A DNA stretch of 64,000 bases from Hymenobacter glacieicola (lineage in GTDB: Bacteria; Bacteroidota; Bacteroidia; Cytophagales; Hymenobacteraceae), in the NCBI RefSeq assembly GCF_014640315.1, contig NZ_BMGS01000004.1:1-64000 (forward strand). Direction: 5' to 3'. The notes beneath the pieces were generated by a model. It was not told where the DNA came from. It was given only the letters and a program-made list of their open reading frames with translations, and did not search any database. Shown one piece after another: positions 8,347 to 16,378 of the stretch; the stretch's first letter is position 1, and each line of letters begins with the position of its first letter. The position numbers and the translations under genes are program-made.

Positions 8347-8775
8347 ATGCATCATATCGTCTATCAGAGTTCTGCTGTTGGGCTACCTACTACGGCAGAG
8401 CTGAAGTTTCTGCTGCGACAGTCGAGGGCCAATAACCAGCGGCTGCATATCACCGGGCTCCTTCTTTATAGCAACGGTAGCTTTCTGCAGGTACTGGAAG
8501 GGCAGGCACCTGCGGTGCGCCAGATCTAGGCTACAATTCAGGCCGACTACCGGCACACCCGCGTCCATACCCTAGCCGATGGCCCAATTGGCTCCCGCGT
8601 GTTTGCCGATTGGTCGATGGGGTTTCAAGTAGTGTCGGGTGAGGATTACCTCCGTCTCACCGGCTATATCAACCCGTTCCGGTCTACGTTCCTGGATGCT
8701 CATCTGCCCGATATCGATGAGGGCATGCTCATTCTGCTTAAAACGTTTGTGGTAAACGAAGGCTACCAACTGTAA
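8347..8775 (+). pseudogene. BLUF photoreceptor gene broken by amber stop
   Basis: The frame gives a BLUF domain: Tyr6 (IVYQS) and Asn30 for flavin contact, then Gln48 in SFLQVLEG, the glutamine that switches in the photocycle. It is cut by TAG at 8527-8529, directly after VRQI. The same frame continues without frameshift as ATIQADYRHTRVHTLADGP and FADWSMGF, the last strands of a BLUF domain with its Trp and Met, and ends at TAA 8773-8775. Family members usually have Tyr or another residue at the stop position, so one substitution would explain it. The 60-residue truncated product lacks the C-terminal strand and helices and is unlikely to fold. An intact paralogue lies at 25529. Confidence 0.85.
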
Positions 8776-9166
8776 GCCCAGCCTGTTGTCTGGCAGCTCC
8801 CGCGAAGCGAAGCTGCCCAACGTTTCGGCTTCCCAAGTGGGTGAACAGTAGTGCCAAAGACGGCTGCTTAATTTGGCCTAAGCAAGTAGGAGGAGCACGC
8901 CAGTAAGTTGCCGAAGAAGGTCTACTAGCCCTCGCGTGCTTCTGACTACAAATGGCTTCAATGCTGCAGCTGCGCAGCCCAGTGCACTCTGGCTGGCTGA
9001 GCCGTAAACAGCTCTTCCTCGCCGGTGGAGGCAAAATCTAAAAATAATGCGTATGTTTACATCGTTAAAGGCAAATCGCCTCGTGTCACTATCGTTAATT
9101 CGCGTGCTGAATTAATATATAGGGTTTCGCTGCTGGTTGCTTCATCATCATTCACCTCCTAGCATC
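8776..9166. other. Gene-free stretch before the cold-shock gene
   Basis: No coding frame with protein character is seen. The last 130 bases become AT-rich (AATTAATATATAGGG at 9111-9125) and probably hold the promoter and a leader of the cold-shock gene, whose family often has a long structured 5' UTR. I could not fix a promoter by eye. Confidence 0.4.
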
Positions 9167-9358
9167 ATGCAGACAGGAACCGTAAAATTCTTTAATGAAA
9201 CCAAAGGCTTTGGTTTCATCAACAACGCTGAAACCGGCGAAGACATTTTTGTACACGTAACCGGCCTCATTGACGAAATTCGCGACAATGACAAGGTAGA
9301 GTTCGAAGTAGAGCAGGGCCGCAAAGGGCTGAACGCCGTTAAGGTGCGTCGCGCTTAA
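9167..9358 (+). CDS. Cold-shock domain protein (CspA family)
   Basis: 63 residues from ATG 9167, the size of a single cold-shock domain. Both RNA-binding motifs are present: RNP1 as KGFGFI and RNP2 as DIFVHV. The start MQTGTVKFFNETKGFGFI is diagnostic. These proteins bind single-stranded RNA/DNA and melt RNA structure, helping translation and transcription elongation during cold or growth changes. The acidic middle (DEIRDNDKVEFEVEQG) is usual for Bacteroidota members. The gene is flanked by an AT-rich leader and a strong terminator, so it is monocistronic. Confidence 0.96.
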   Translation: MQTGTVKFFNETKGFGFINNAETGEDIFVHVTGLIDEIRDNDKVEFEVEQGRKGLNAVKVRRA

Positions 9359-9385
9359 TCGACCTTTCTTCTTCTCAGAAGCTAA

Positions 9386-9414
9386 GAAGCATGCCCCTGG
9401 GCATGCTTCTTTTG
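9386..9414 (+). terminator. Strong terminator of the cold-shock gene
   Basis: A perfect 11-bp stem, GAAGCATGCCC with GGGCATGCTTC and a two-base loop (in practice about four unpaired), is followed by TTTTG. It begins 27 bases after the stop. Confidence 0.9.
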
Positions 9415-10194
9415 TTTGGTGCCTACTTCAGTGTAAAGCCTTAGCACTGGCTACTCTAATGTGGTGTCGATTAGTAGTAGCCTGCATTACATACCGTGCC
9501 ATACAATCGTTAGCTCGGCTCTTCATTCCTGAGTAGAGAGAAGGCCTTCCCACCCGAGAACTACGCGAACTGTTGCTGAAGCAAAGTGGTGCTGACATAT
9601 AAAGGCCCATGCTCCTGCTCCGGGTGACGGTATTATATAATTCACAAACCCAGATTGTTTGCTCGACTTACCAAATGAGGCGAGCATTTCACGATTTCGG
9701 TTGCTTTTTTACAGGACTCTTCTAGCATCATTACTATTGGTTTGGGCGGGCGCCCACCCGGAAACCGCTTAGACGAACCGTTGATGCACGATGGTGAAAC
9801 AGCGCCTTGAGATATTACTCAGCTAGTAGTGTGTGAAAGCTATGCTAATCGTTGTAGAGAAGATATGTAATAAGGATTTTGTGTCATAAATCAGGGTAGT
9901 AAAAATGGTGACACGTAGATGTGTCACCATTTTTACTACCCTGATTTATGACACGGATAAGATTTACAGTGTTAGTTGTTGTAGCGGCTTAAACTGTTTT
10001 TGCACTCGTTTCAGCTAAAGGATATCGATTTAACCATTAGGCCACTGCAAGTAAAGTAGCAGGGACGAGCCGGATGCTGCGGCTCCGGAAAATCGGTAGC
10101 TTTTTCCGCTATAAGTCAGAACGGTGCAATCTATCATTTTTGGAAGCATCTTGTACTTACTATCTGCTTCCCAATCTTAAGCCACCTCTAATCT
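9415..10194. other. 780-bp AT-richer gene-free region with a long palindrome
   Basis: No intact gene is seen. At 9423-9602 one plus-strand frame reads like decayed protein: it is open for 37 codons from the ATG at 9459 back through ALALATL, has one TAG after SLARLFIPE, then REGLPTRELRELLLKQSG to a TAA. I do not recognise it, and it may be a gene remnant or chance. The 74-bp inverted repeat at 9881-9954 is the main structure. The rest shows nothing I can name. Confidence 0.5.
9881..9954. repeat. Perfect inverted repeat, 34-bp arms, 6-bp spacer
   Basis: The left arm (9881-9914) begins GTGTCATAAATCAGGG and ends ATGGTGACAC; the right arm (9921-9954) is its exact reverse complement; the spacer is GTAGAT. 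Each arm itself starts GTGTCA and ends TGACAC, so four GTGTCA sites occur in 74 bp. The form fits fused terminal inverted repeats of an insertion sequence, or a miniature element, with TGT...ACA ends. It has no T-run, and no clear target duplication flanks it. Confidence 0.85.
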
Positions 10195-11388
10195 ATGAAG
10201 CACACCATTGCTGCTGTAGCCTTACCAGGGAGCGGCCGTGCCACCGCTCCACGCGTACAGGCCATTGATGTAGCAAGGGGGCTAGTGATGGTGGTAATGG
10301 CTCTGGACCACGTGCGCGAATTCTGGAGCCCTACCCCGGTACGCCCCGAAGAGGTTAGTCAGGCTTCAGCCCTGCTCTTTTTCACGCGCTGGATTACGCA
10401 TTTCTGTGCTCCAACTTTCGTGCTGCTAGCAGGCTTTAGTATTTTTTTGTACCAACAAAAGCATACTGACAGATCCCACGTACGCAAGTTTTTGCTCACG
10501 CGGGGCCTGTGGCTGATTGGGCTGGAGCTGATAGTGATTAACTTTCTGTTGCAGTGGGGCTACCAACTGCTCCTGCTGCAAGTAATATGGGTAATTGGCT
10601 GGGGTATGGTGCTGCTGGCGGGCGTGCTGTGGCTGCCGCGCTGGCTGCTGGGCCTGCTGGCTCTCGTCTTGATTGCGGGGCACAACGCCCTGCCCCCTGT
10701 TCAGCTCGCCACCACTTCTGATGCGCTGCTCGCACTGTTGCATAATGGCCCCACGGTTATTCCGCTGCCCGGGCTACCGCCGTTGCTGGCCGCTTACACG
10801 CTGGTGCCCTGGGTGGCGGTGCTGGTGGCCGGCTATTGTTTTGGGCCCTGGTTTTTGGTGCCGGTAGCCCAGCGCCAGCGGCGGCTACGGCTGGCTGGGA
10901 CGGGGCTACTGGTGCTGTTTGGAGCCCTGCGCGCCACTAACTGGTACGGCGACTCCGTGCCCTGGAGCGTGCAGGCCCGCGGGTTGGGCTACAGCGTGTT
11001 ATCTTTTCTCAACGTGACGAAGTATCCGCCGTCCCTGCTCTTTTTGTGCCTGACGCTGGGGGTAGCTTTGCTGCTGCTCAGTGCCGTAGAGGGTTCTACC
11101 GGCAGGATAAGTCAGGCCCTGCGCACCTTTGGGCAGGTGCCATTTTTTTACTACCTGCTGCATCTGGCCCTGATTAGCGTTAGCGCCTGGGTCTGGACGC
11201 GGTTAGCCTTTGGCACGCCCGTTAATTTTGGATTTACCGCCGCTAAGGATTGGCCCGCCGCGTACCAGCCCAGCTTGCTACGAGCTTACGTGGTGTGGCT
11301 GCTGGTGGTGGTAGCCTTGTACTGGCCGTGCCGCTGGTACCGTAACTACAAGGCCCGCCACGCGCACTGGTGGCTTTCTTACCTATAA
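10195..11388 (+). CDS. DUF1624 / acyltransferase-like membrane protein
   Basis: 397 residues with about ten hydrophobic segments. The N-terminal part has the family signature IDVARGLVMVVMALDHVREFW followed by THFCAPTFVLLAGFSIF, as in DUF1624 (heparan-alpha-glucosaminide N-acetyltransferase-like) inner-membrane proteins. Members of this group are thought to carry acyl or acetyl groups across the membrane to sugars; the His in DHVREFW is a conserved candidate active residue. The C-terminus ends in a basic cytosolic tail (YRNYKARHAHWW). Monocistronic, convergent with the DUF1003 gene. Substrate unknown. Confidence 0.82.
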   Translation: MKHTIAAVALPGSGRATAPRVQAIDVARGLVMVVMALDHVREFWSPTPVRPEEVSQASALLFFTRWITHFCAPTFVLLAGFSIFLYQQKHTDRSHVRKFLLTRGLWLIGLELIVINFLLQWGYQLLLLQVIWVIGWGMVLLAGVLWLPRWLLGLLALVLIAGHNALPPVQLATTSDALLALLHNGPTVIPLPGLPPLLAAYTLVPWVAVLVAGYCFGPWFLVPVAQRQRRLRLAGTGLLVLFGALRATNWYGDSVPWSVQARGLGYSVLSFLNVTKYPPSLLFLCLTLGVALLLLSAVEGSTGRISQALRTFGQVPFFYYLLHLALISVSAWVWTRLAFGTPVNFGFTAAKDWPAAYQPSLLRAYVVWLLVVVALYWPCRWYRNYKARHAHWWLSYL

Positions 11389-11409
11389 AAAGACTGGGTA
11401 GTAGACGGC

Positions 11410-11970
11410 TTAGCTGGAAGTAACGGTGGCGCCGGAGTCCTGAAATTTCTGCTTGTAGTTGTCGAGGGTGTCGAGCACCTTTTCCGGCTTCACGTCGCGG
11501 GCCAGCTCCGGAATTTCGGGGTGGTTAGCTTCCTCGATATCAAGCTTTTTGGCCATGGCTGTTACCAGGATAATCAGCCGCGTTATTTCGTGTTCACTCA
11601 GCAAGCTAACCTGCAGGTTCAAATCGGCCCGCTTATCGGCCTGGGCTGACATTCAGTTCTGGCTAATGAGGACAAAGGTGGACAGGAAAATAGCTTCCAC
11701 GGAGGCAAACATGGCCAGCACCACAAACGAAGGATCAAACGGCTTGAGGCCCAGCCAGCCCAGGTTCCAGACAATCCAGCCGCCAAACAGCGCCAGATGA
11801 ATGGCTACAAACCGCAGGCTGCCGGTAAACTGGGTTACGGTGTCGGCCAGGGCGTCCTGCCAGCTTTTTTGCTTTTCCTCCAGCTGCTGCCGCTTCAGCA
11901 GCTCTGAAATGTTGCGCTCCACAATCTGCGCCATACCGTTGGTTGCAGGGCGAAACGGAGTAGAACTCAT
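11410..11970 (-). pseudogene. DUF1003 membrane protein split by TGA-ATG
   Basis: The minus strand encodes MSSTPFRPATNGMAQIVERN, two membrane segments (HLALFGGWIVWNLGW and FVVLAMFASVEAIFLSTFVL) and ISQN, then TGA (11653-11655) directly followed in the same frame by ATG. It continues as MSAQADKRADLNLQVSLLSE to the stop at 11410. In DUF1003 proteins these parts form one chain, with an Arg normally between ISQN and the next residue; CGA to TGA is a single transition. The gene may be a pseudogene. Because stop and start are adjacent, termination-reinitiation could also give two pieces (105 and 80 residues). DUF1003 function is unknown. Confidence 0.8.
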
Positions 11971-12290
11971 AGGACCTAGGCTAGGGTAGCAAAACCAGAT
12001 AAATTATTTACAACCGCAGGCCCAGTCAATAATGCTCGCTGGGCTGAGCCCCATTCGGGGGCTCACGGCGTGCCAGCTGCGGCCCGGCGGTAGAGCAGCA
12101 AACTACCGACGCATACGGCCCAAACCTCCGTAAAATGCCCGGTTGCTCCGTTTTTGCGTATTTCTCCCCGCAGAATCCGTACTGATGCGGAGGCAGTGAA
12201 GTGTACTACGTAGGCTTACTCTACTGTCCCAGCTGCTTCACCGAAACGCGCTGTCCCGCCATCTTCCCCCGTACCCAACCCCTGCGCAGT
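11971..12290. other. Gene-free intergenic stretch
   Basis: About 320 bases between the DUF1003 gene start and the methyltransferase. One plus-strand frame is open from 12201 into the methyltransferase, but its residues (CPSCFTETRCPAIF) do not look like part of that protein. I see no hairpin or repeat here. Confidence 0.5.
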
Positions 12291-12947
12291 ATGCACCCCG
12301 ACCCAGCCTCGCCGTTTCCCGCCAGCGCCTTTCGCCGCCTCGACGAGAACCCGGATGCCGAATTTTATCGACAGCCCCGCTTCGTTACCCACCTCGACGA
12401 GCCCGCGCTGGCCGCCGTAACCCAGCTTTACCGGGAATATTTTAAGCCGGGCAGCACCCTTCTGGACCTGATGAGCAGCTGGGTAAGCCATTTGCCCGCC
12501 GAGGTGGCGTATGCCCGGGTGGTAGGCCTGGGCATGAACGAGCAGGAGCTGCGCGCCAACCCCCGCCTGCAAGCGTACGTGGTGCAGGACTTAAACCAAA
12601 ACCCTGTGTTGCCTTTTGCAGCGGCTGAGTTCGATGGGGCGGCCATCTGCGTCTCTATCGACTACCTGACCCAGCCGGTGGCGGTGTTGCGTGAGCTGGC
12701 CCGGGTGCTGCGGCCCGGCGCCCCGCTGGTTATTACATTTTCCAACCGCTGCTTTCCTAGCAAAGCCATTGCCGCCTGGCGCGCCCTCGACGACCGGGGC
12801 CACCTGGCGCTGGTCGATCAGCTGCTGCGCGCTGCGGGCGGCTGGGAGCCCAGTGAATTGCTGGACCGCAGTCCTGACCCGCGCCGCTCGGATCCGCTGT
12901 TTGCCGTGGTGGCCCGGGCCCAGGCCAGAGGGGAGCAAGCCCTGTGA
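12291..12947 (+). CDS. SAM-dependent methyltransferase-like protein
   Basis: 218 residues from ATG 12291. The middle has a degenerate class I methyltransferase pattern: STLLDLMSSWVSHLP at motif I, VVGLGMNEQEL, then DGAAICVSIDYLTQP (motif IV region) and LRELARVLRPGAPLVITFSNRCFP (motif VI). The usual glycine-rich GxGxG of motif I is replaced by LDLMSSW, which is known for a subgroup of bacterial methyltransferase-like proteins, so SAM binding may differ. The start MHPDPASPFPASAFRRLDE looks natural and no upstream residues are needed. It lies 74 bp before the amidinohydrolase gene on the same strand and may be cotranscribed. Substrate unknown. Confidence 0.72.
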   Translation: MHPDPASPFPASAFRRLDENPDAEFYRQPRFVTHLDEPALAAVTQLYREYFKPGSTLLDLMSSWVSHLPAEVAYARVVGLGMNEQELRANPRLQAYVVQDLNQNPVLPFAAAEFDGAAICVSIDYLTQPVAVLRELARVLRPGAPLVITFSNRCFPSKAIAAWRALDDRGHLALVDQLLRAAGGWEPSELLDRSPDPRRSDPLFAVVARAQARGEQAL

Positions 12948-13021
12948 ACGTCATCGGTTGGGCTGACGAAGTTTTCCGGCAAGCCTGTTTCTTTGTGCCT
13001 CCCACTTAGCTCTTTGCCCGC

Positions 13022-13972
13022 ATGCAAGCTGCCCGCACCGTTTTCCTTGTTCGGCCCACCCGCTTCACGTTCAACGTCGAGACGGCCCAGTCCAACCACT
13101 TCCAGCGGTTTATGGCCGGCCTTGATGAGGCAGCTATTCAGGCGCGGGCCTTCGCGGAGTTTGATGCTGCGGTAGCTACGCTGCGCGCCCGCCAGATGCG
13201 CGTGCTGGTGTTTGAGGCCCCGGCCGAGCCGCACACGCCCGATGCCGTTTTTCCCAACAACTGGGGCACGTTTCACCCCGATGGGCGGGTGCTGCTCTAC
13301 CCTATGTGCGCCCCCAACCGTCGGCCCGAGCGGCGGCCCGATATTCTGGAAACTCTAGGGCAGCACTTCACCATTCGGGAGGTGACCGACCTATCGAGCC
13401 ACGAGCAGGCCGGCCGGTTTCTGGAGGGCACCGGCAGCATTATCTTCGACCATGTGCACCGCCTTGCCTACGCTGGCCTGTCAGCCCGCACCGATGAGGG
13501 CCTGTTTCGGGAGGTGGCGGCAAAGCTGGGCTACGAGCCCGTGGCCTTCCGGGCCTACGATGCCGGCGGCCGCGAAATCTACCACACCAACGTGATGATG
13601 TGCGTGGGCGCCCGCTTTGCCGTGGTGTGCCTGGAAAGCATTGCCAGCCCCACCGAGCGCGCCGCCGTGGTGGAGTCGCTGACCCGTACTGGCCACGAAA
13701 TAGTTCCCATCACGCTGGCGCAGGTAGCGTGCTTTGCCGGAAACATGCTAACGCTACAGCCCAGCGCCGGCCCCGAGCTGCTGGTGCTTTCCCAGAGTGC
13801 CTACGATGCCCTCCGCCCCGAGGAGCGCCGGTTGCTGGCGCAGTATGCCGAGCTGGTGCCCCTGGCCATTCCGACCATTGAAACCATTGGCGGCGGCAGT
13901 GCCCGCTGCATGCTGGCCGAGGTATTTCTGCCGGCTGCGGAGGCGGGGGCTGGGCAAGAGCAATGGTCGTAA
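13022..13972 (+). CDS. ctlX: CtlX-type amidinohydrolase (citrulline/arginine deiminase-like)
   Basis: 316 residues of the guanidino-group-modifying superfamily. Visible active-site positions are D74 in TPDAVFPNNW (guanidino binding), E135 in LEGTGS, H188 in YHTNVMM and the nucleophile C296 in GGGSARCML. This layout is that of the family annotated as citrulline utilisation hydrolase CtlX, related to arginine deiminase and dimethylargininase; it would hydrolyse a C-N bond on a guanidine or ureido carbon through a Cys-linked intermediate. The true substrate in Bacteroidota is not established. No arginine-pathway gene is adjacent. Probably cytosolic, with no signal peptide. Confidence 0.85.
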   Translation: MQAARTVFLVRPTRFTFNVETAQSNHFQRFMAGLDEAAIQARAFAEFDAAVATLRARQMRVLVFEAPAEPHTPDAVFPNNWGTFHPDGRVLLYPMCAPNRRPERRPDILETLGQHFTIREVTDLSSHEQAGRFLEGTGSIIFDHVHRLAYAGLSARTDEGLFREVAAKLGYEPVAFRAYDAGGREIYHTNVMMCVGARFAVVCLESIASPTERAAVVESLTRTGHEIVPITLAQVACFAGNMLTLQPSAGPELLVLSQSAYDALRPEERRLLAQYAELVPLAIPTIETIGGGSARCMLAEVFLPAAEAGAGQEQWS

Positions 13973-14045
13973 AAAACTGGCTCTGAGCTAGTAAAATACT
14001 GATTCGGCGGGAGCTATCTGGGGGCGCGTGGTGTTATAACTCGCT

Positions 14046-15152
14046 ATGACCGAACCCCAGCTGTTTCCTTCGCTCGACCTTCTTCCTTCTCCTGTTGCCG
14101 AACCGCGCACACACGCGGCCAAGCTCTGGCTGCCCAAGCGGGTAGTGTTCACCCCGGATGCCCTGGACCAGCCTTTCGGCCAGCAGATTCTGGAGCGCGT
14201 AACGGCCCACGGTCTGGAAGTGGAGCTGTTGAAAAACAACCGACTCACGGGGGTGCGCGGCGAAGACGCTCGCGACACCTACCGCCGCGCCAAAAGCACC
14301 CTGGCCGTGGTGTGCGCCCCGCCCAGCTCCCTGCGCCTGCAACCCACGCCGCCCTCCGCCGATTGGCAGATGAACCTGGCCGAGGGCTGCCCCGCCCACT
14401 GCCAGTACTGCTACCTGGCCGGCAGCCTGAGCGGTCCGCCCGTGGTGAAGGTATTTGCCAACCTACCCCAGCTGCTGGAAAACACCCAGTCCTACGAGCA
14501 GCCCGGCCGCGTCACCAGCTTTGAGGTGAGCTGCTACACCGACGTACTGGGCATTGAGCACCTGACCGGTTCCCTGGCCGAGTGCGTCCGGTATTTTGGG
14601 CAGCGCGAGGGCACTCACCTGCGCTTCGTGAGCAAGTACGACCACGTGGATACCTTACTGGGGCTACCCCACCACGGCCGCACGCGGGCCCGTTTCAGCT
14701 TGAACGCCGAAGCCGCGGTGCGCAAGCTGGAAGGCGGTACGGCCTCGGTGGAAGCCCGGTTGCAAGCGCTGCGCCGCTTGGCCCTACCCGTGGAGCAGGG
14801 CGGGGGCGGCTACCCCGTAGGCGTGGTGCTGGCGCCCATTATGCCCCTACCGGGCTGGCAGGATGAGTACCGCCACCTGCTCGACCGTCTGGCCGCTACC
14901 CTCGATTTCTCCTGCGACCTGACGGCCGAGTGCATTACCCACCGCTTCACGCCCGGCTCCAAGGACGTGCTGCTGCAGTGGTACCCCAACACGTCCCTGG
15001 ACCTGGAAGAAGCTACCCGGGCCGTGAAGCGCAACAAGTTTGGCGGCACCAAATTCGTGTACCAGCCCGCCGACATGCGCACGCTCAAGGAGTTCTTCTA
15101 CCAGGAGTGGCAGCAGCGCTTCCCCAATTCCCCGCTGCTCTACTGGACCTAG
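14046..15152 (+). CDS. splB: Spore photoproduct lyase-like radical SAM enzyme
   Basis: 368 residues. The radical SAM cluster motif is CPAHCQYC with C115, C119 and C122 in the CX3CX2C spacing of spore photoproduct lyases (most radical SAM enzymes use CX3CX2C with Phe/Tyr following, as here). C163 in VSCYTDVLGIEH falls about 41 residues later, close to the hydrogen-atom-donating Cys of Bacillus SplB. WQMNLAEGC and RFVSKYDHVDTLLG also match. SplB reverses the thymine dimer of UV-irradiated spores; Bacteroidota do not sporulate, so here it may repair the same lesion in desiccated or UV-exposed cells, or act on another substrate. A strong terminator follows. Confidence 0.85.
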   Translation: MTEPQLFPSLDLLPSPVAEPRTHAAKLWLPKRVVFTPDALDQPFGQQILERVTAHGLEVELLKNNRLTGVRGEDARDTYRRAKSTLAVVCAPPSSLRLQPTPPSADWQMNLAEGCPAHCQYCYLAGSLSGPPVVKVFANLPQLLENTQSYEQPGRVTSFEVSCYTDVLGIEHLTGSLAECVRYFGQREGTHLRFVSKYDHVDTLLGLPHHGRTRARFSLNAEAAVRKLEGGTASVEARLQALRRLALPVEQGGGGYPVGVVLAPIMPLPGWQDEYRHLLDRLAATLDFSCDLTAECITHRFTPGSKDVLLQWYPNTSLDLEEATRAVKRNKFGGTKFVYQPADMRTLKEFFYQEWQQRFPNSPLLYWT

Positions 15153-15164
15153 GCCGAAACTGAC

Positions 15165-15208
15165 CAAGCCCCCCGGATTCCGACCAGAGAATCCGGGGGG
15201 CTGGTTTT
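15165..15208 (+). terminator. Terminator after the SplB-like gene
   Basis: A 12-bp perfect stem of CCCCCCGGATTC and GAATCCGGGGGG, extended by AG/CT, loops over CGACCAGA and is followed by GGTTTT. It starts 13 bases after the stop. Confidence 0.9.
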
Positions 15209-15263
15209 AGCTTTCATCTGGGCGCATACCCATATCAAGTTTCTACAGACAACAACACCCGCG

Positions 15264-15342
15264 TGTCATTCCGAGCGGGAGCGAGGAAGCTGCGTTACTC
15301 ACAAGACGCTAACCCAGCTTCCTCCCTTCGCTCGGAATGACA
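15264..15342. repeat. Palindromic GTCATyC repeat, copy 1
   Basis: The left arm begins TGTCATTCCGAGCGGGAGCG and runs to AAGCTG; the right arm begins CAGCTTCCTCCC and ends GGAATGACA. The arms match except for a few bases and one length difference, with about 22 nt between. Its ends resemble those of the copies at 43.2 and 46.3 kb. Confidence 0.8.
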
Positions 15343-15344
15343 TT

Positions 15345-16361
15345 TTAGATGAACGTTGCTTTCGTTACGGCTCGGTGCACCAGGTATCTGGTTTGCTTGA
15401 AGCTATAGCCCACCGCCAGTACCATGCGTCCGGCGCTGGCGGGGTGGTTGGTGCGGGCGGTGTACACGGGGAGCTGAAAACTGGTGTTCAAAGAAAAATT
15501 CTGGTAGTACACATCGAGGCCGGGCCCCAGCAAGGCGTTGTTCATGGCGTGCTCACCGGTGAGCCGGCCTTCAAAGGTTTCGCCCTTGGTTTTCTCGTAG
15601 AAGAATTGCGCCGAAGGATACAGCTGCACTTTCTGGCCTACGGGTACCCGGTAAAACAGGCTGGCAAACGTGGCCGTGCTGGGGGCCAGGCCGTTGTCGA
15701 AAGCATTGCGCGAGGCGAGCCGGTAGCTGCTGTTCACGCTCAGGCCCACGCGGTGGAAGCTGCCGATGTAGTTGGCGTACCCGAACCCGTCGGTGGTGCC
15801 GGTGCCTACCTGGTTGAGCAGGGGGTAGCGCCGCCCCGCCTCATTCACGCGGCGGAAGCTGCCGGTGGGTAGCTTCACGCCCCCGCCCACAATCAGCCGG
15901 CTTTGCACCCCCGCCGTTTCAATGGCCCGAATGAGGTGGTAGCCGGCCAAGACGGTCACGTCGCCTAGGCCCGCGACGTTGAGCTGCCGGCCATTGATTT
16001 GGGAAGTGTTCATCACGTAGGGCACGAAGGCGTTCAGTTCCAGACGCTTGGCCAGGAAGTATTTGCCCCGCAGCTCCACCACCCGAAAGGCCTCGTAATC
16101 GGTCGGGTCGCCCTGGTGGCGGTGCGCGTAGCCCGCGTCCTGGTTCAGGTGGGTGGGAAAGAACGGCCGCACATGGTCGGGAAAAAAGCGGGCCGACTGC
16201 CCCAGCGCTTGGTAGCCGTTGAAGATGCGGTAGCGGTGCATCAAGGAGAAGCTGCTTTGGTTGTCGTAGGGCGTGATGCCCATAAAGCACCCGCAGATGT
16301 CGCAGGCACTGGCTTGCAGCACCCCGCAGCCCAGCAAAAAAGTGAGTAGAAGCTGTTTCAT
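15345..16361 (-). CDS. Outer-membrane beta-barrel protein with N-terminal CDICGC motif
   Basis: 338 residues from ATG 16361 (the frame stays open upstream, but that part overlaps the diheme gene in another frame). A signal peptide is followed at once by C20-D-I-C23-G-C25 in ASACDICGCFMGITPYD, a likely metal-binding motif placed at the mature N-terminus. The rest is a string of amphipathic strands (RYRIFNGYQALG, LRGKYFLAKRLELNAFVPYVM, AGYSFKQTRYLV) typical of a MetA-like outer-membrane barrel. It lies 17 bp downstream of the MbnH-like gene and is last in the operon. The Cys motif and context suggest copper sensing or transport at the outer membrane. That role is inferred. Confidence 0.75.
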   Translation of the reverse strand: MKQLLLTFLLGCGVLQASACDICGCFMGITPYDNQSSFSLMHRYRIFNGYQALGQSARFFPDHVRPFFPTHLNQDAGYAHRHQGDPTDYEAFRVVELRGKYFLAKRLELNAFVPYVMNTSQINGRQLNVAGLGDVTVLAGYHLIRAIETAGVQSRLIVGGGVKLPTGSFRRVNEAGRRYPLLNQVGTGTTDGFGYANYIGSFHRVGLSVNSSYRLASRNAFDNGLAPSTATFASLFYRVPVGQKVQLYPSAQFFYEKTKGETFEGRLTGEHAMNNALLGPGLDVYYQNFSLNTSFQLPVYTARTNHPASAGRMVLAVGYSFKQTRYLVHRAVTKATFI

Positions 16362-16378
16362 CAGGAAAAACGCCCAGC

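Noticed and set aside
10074..10268. Short plus-strand frame overlapping the start of the DUF1624 gene
   Set aside because: It overlaps the start of a well-supported gene in another frame and shows no protein-like pattern.
2395..11655. Stop-codon reassignment or selenocysteine/pyrrolysine decoding at the in-frame stops
   Set aside because: TAG and TGA are used as normal terminators by intact genes nearby. No SECIS-like or PYLIS structure is evident, and the expected residues are ordinary.
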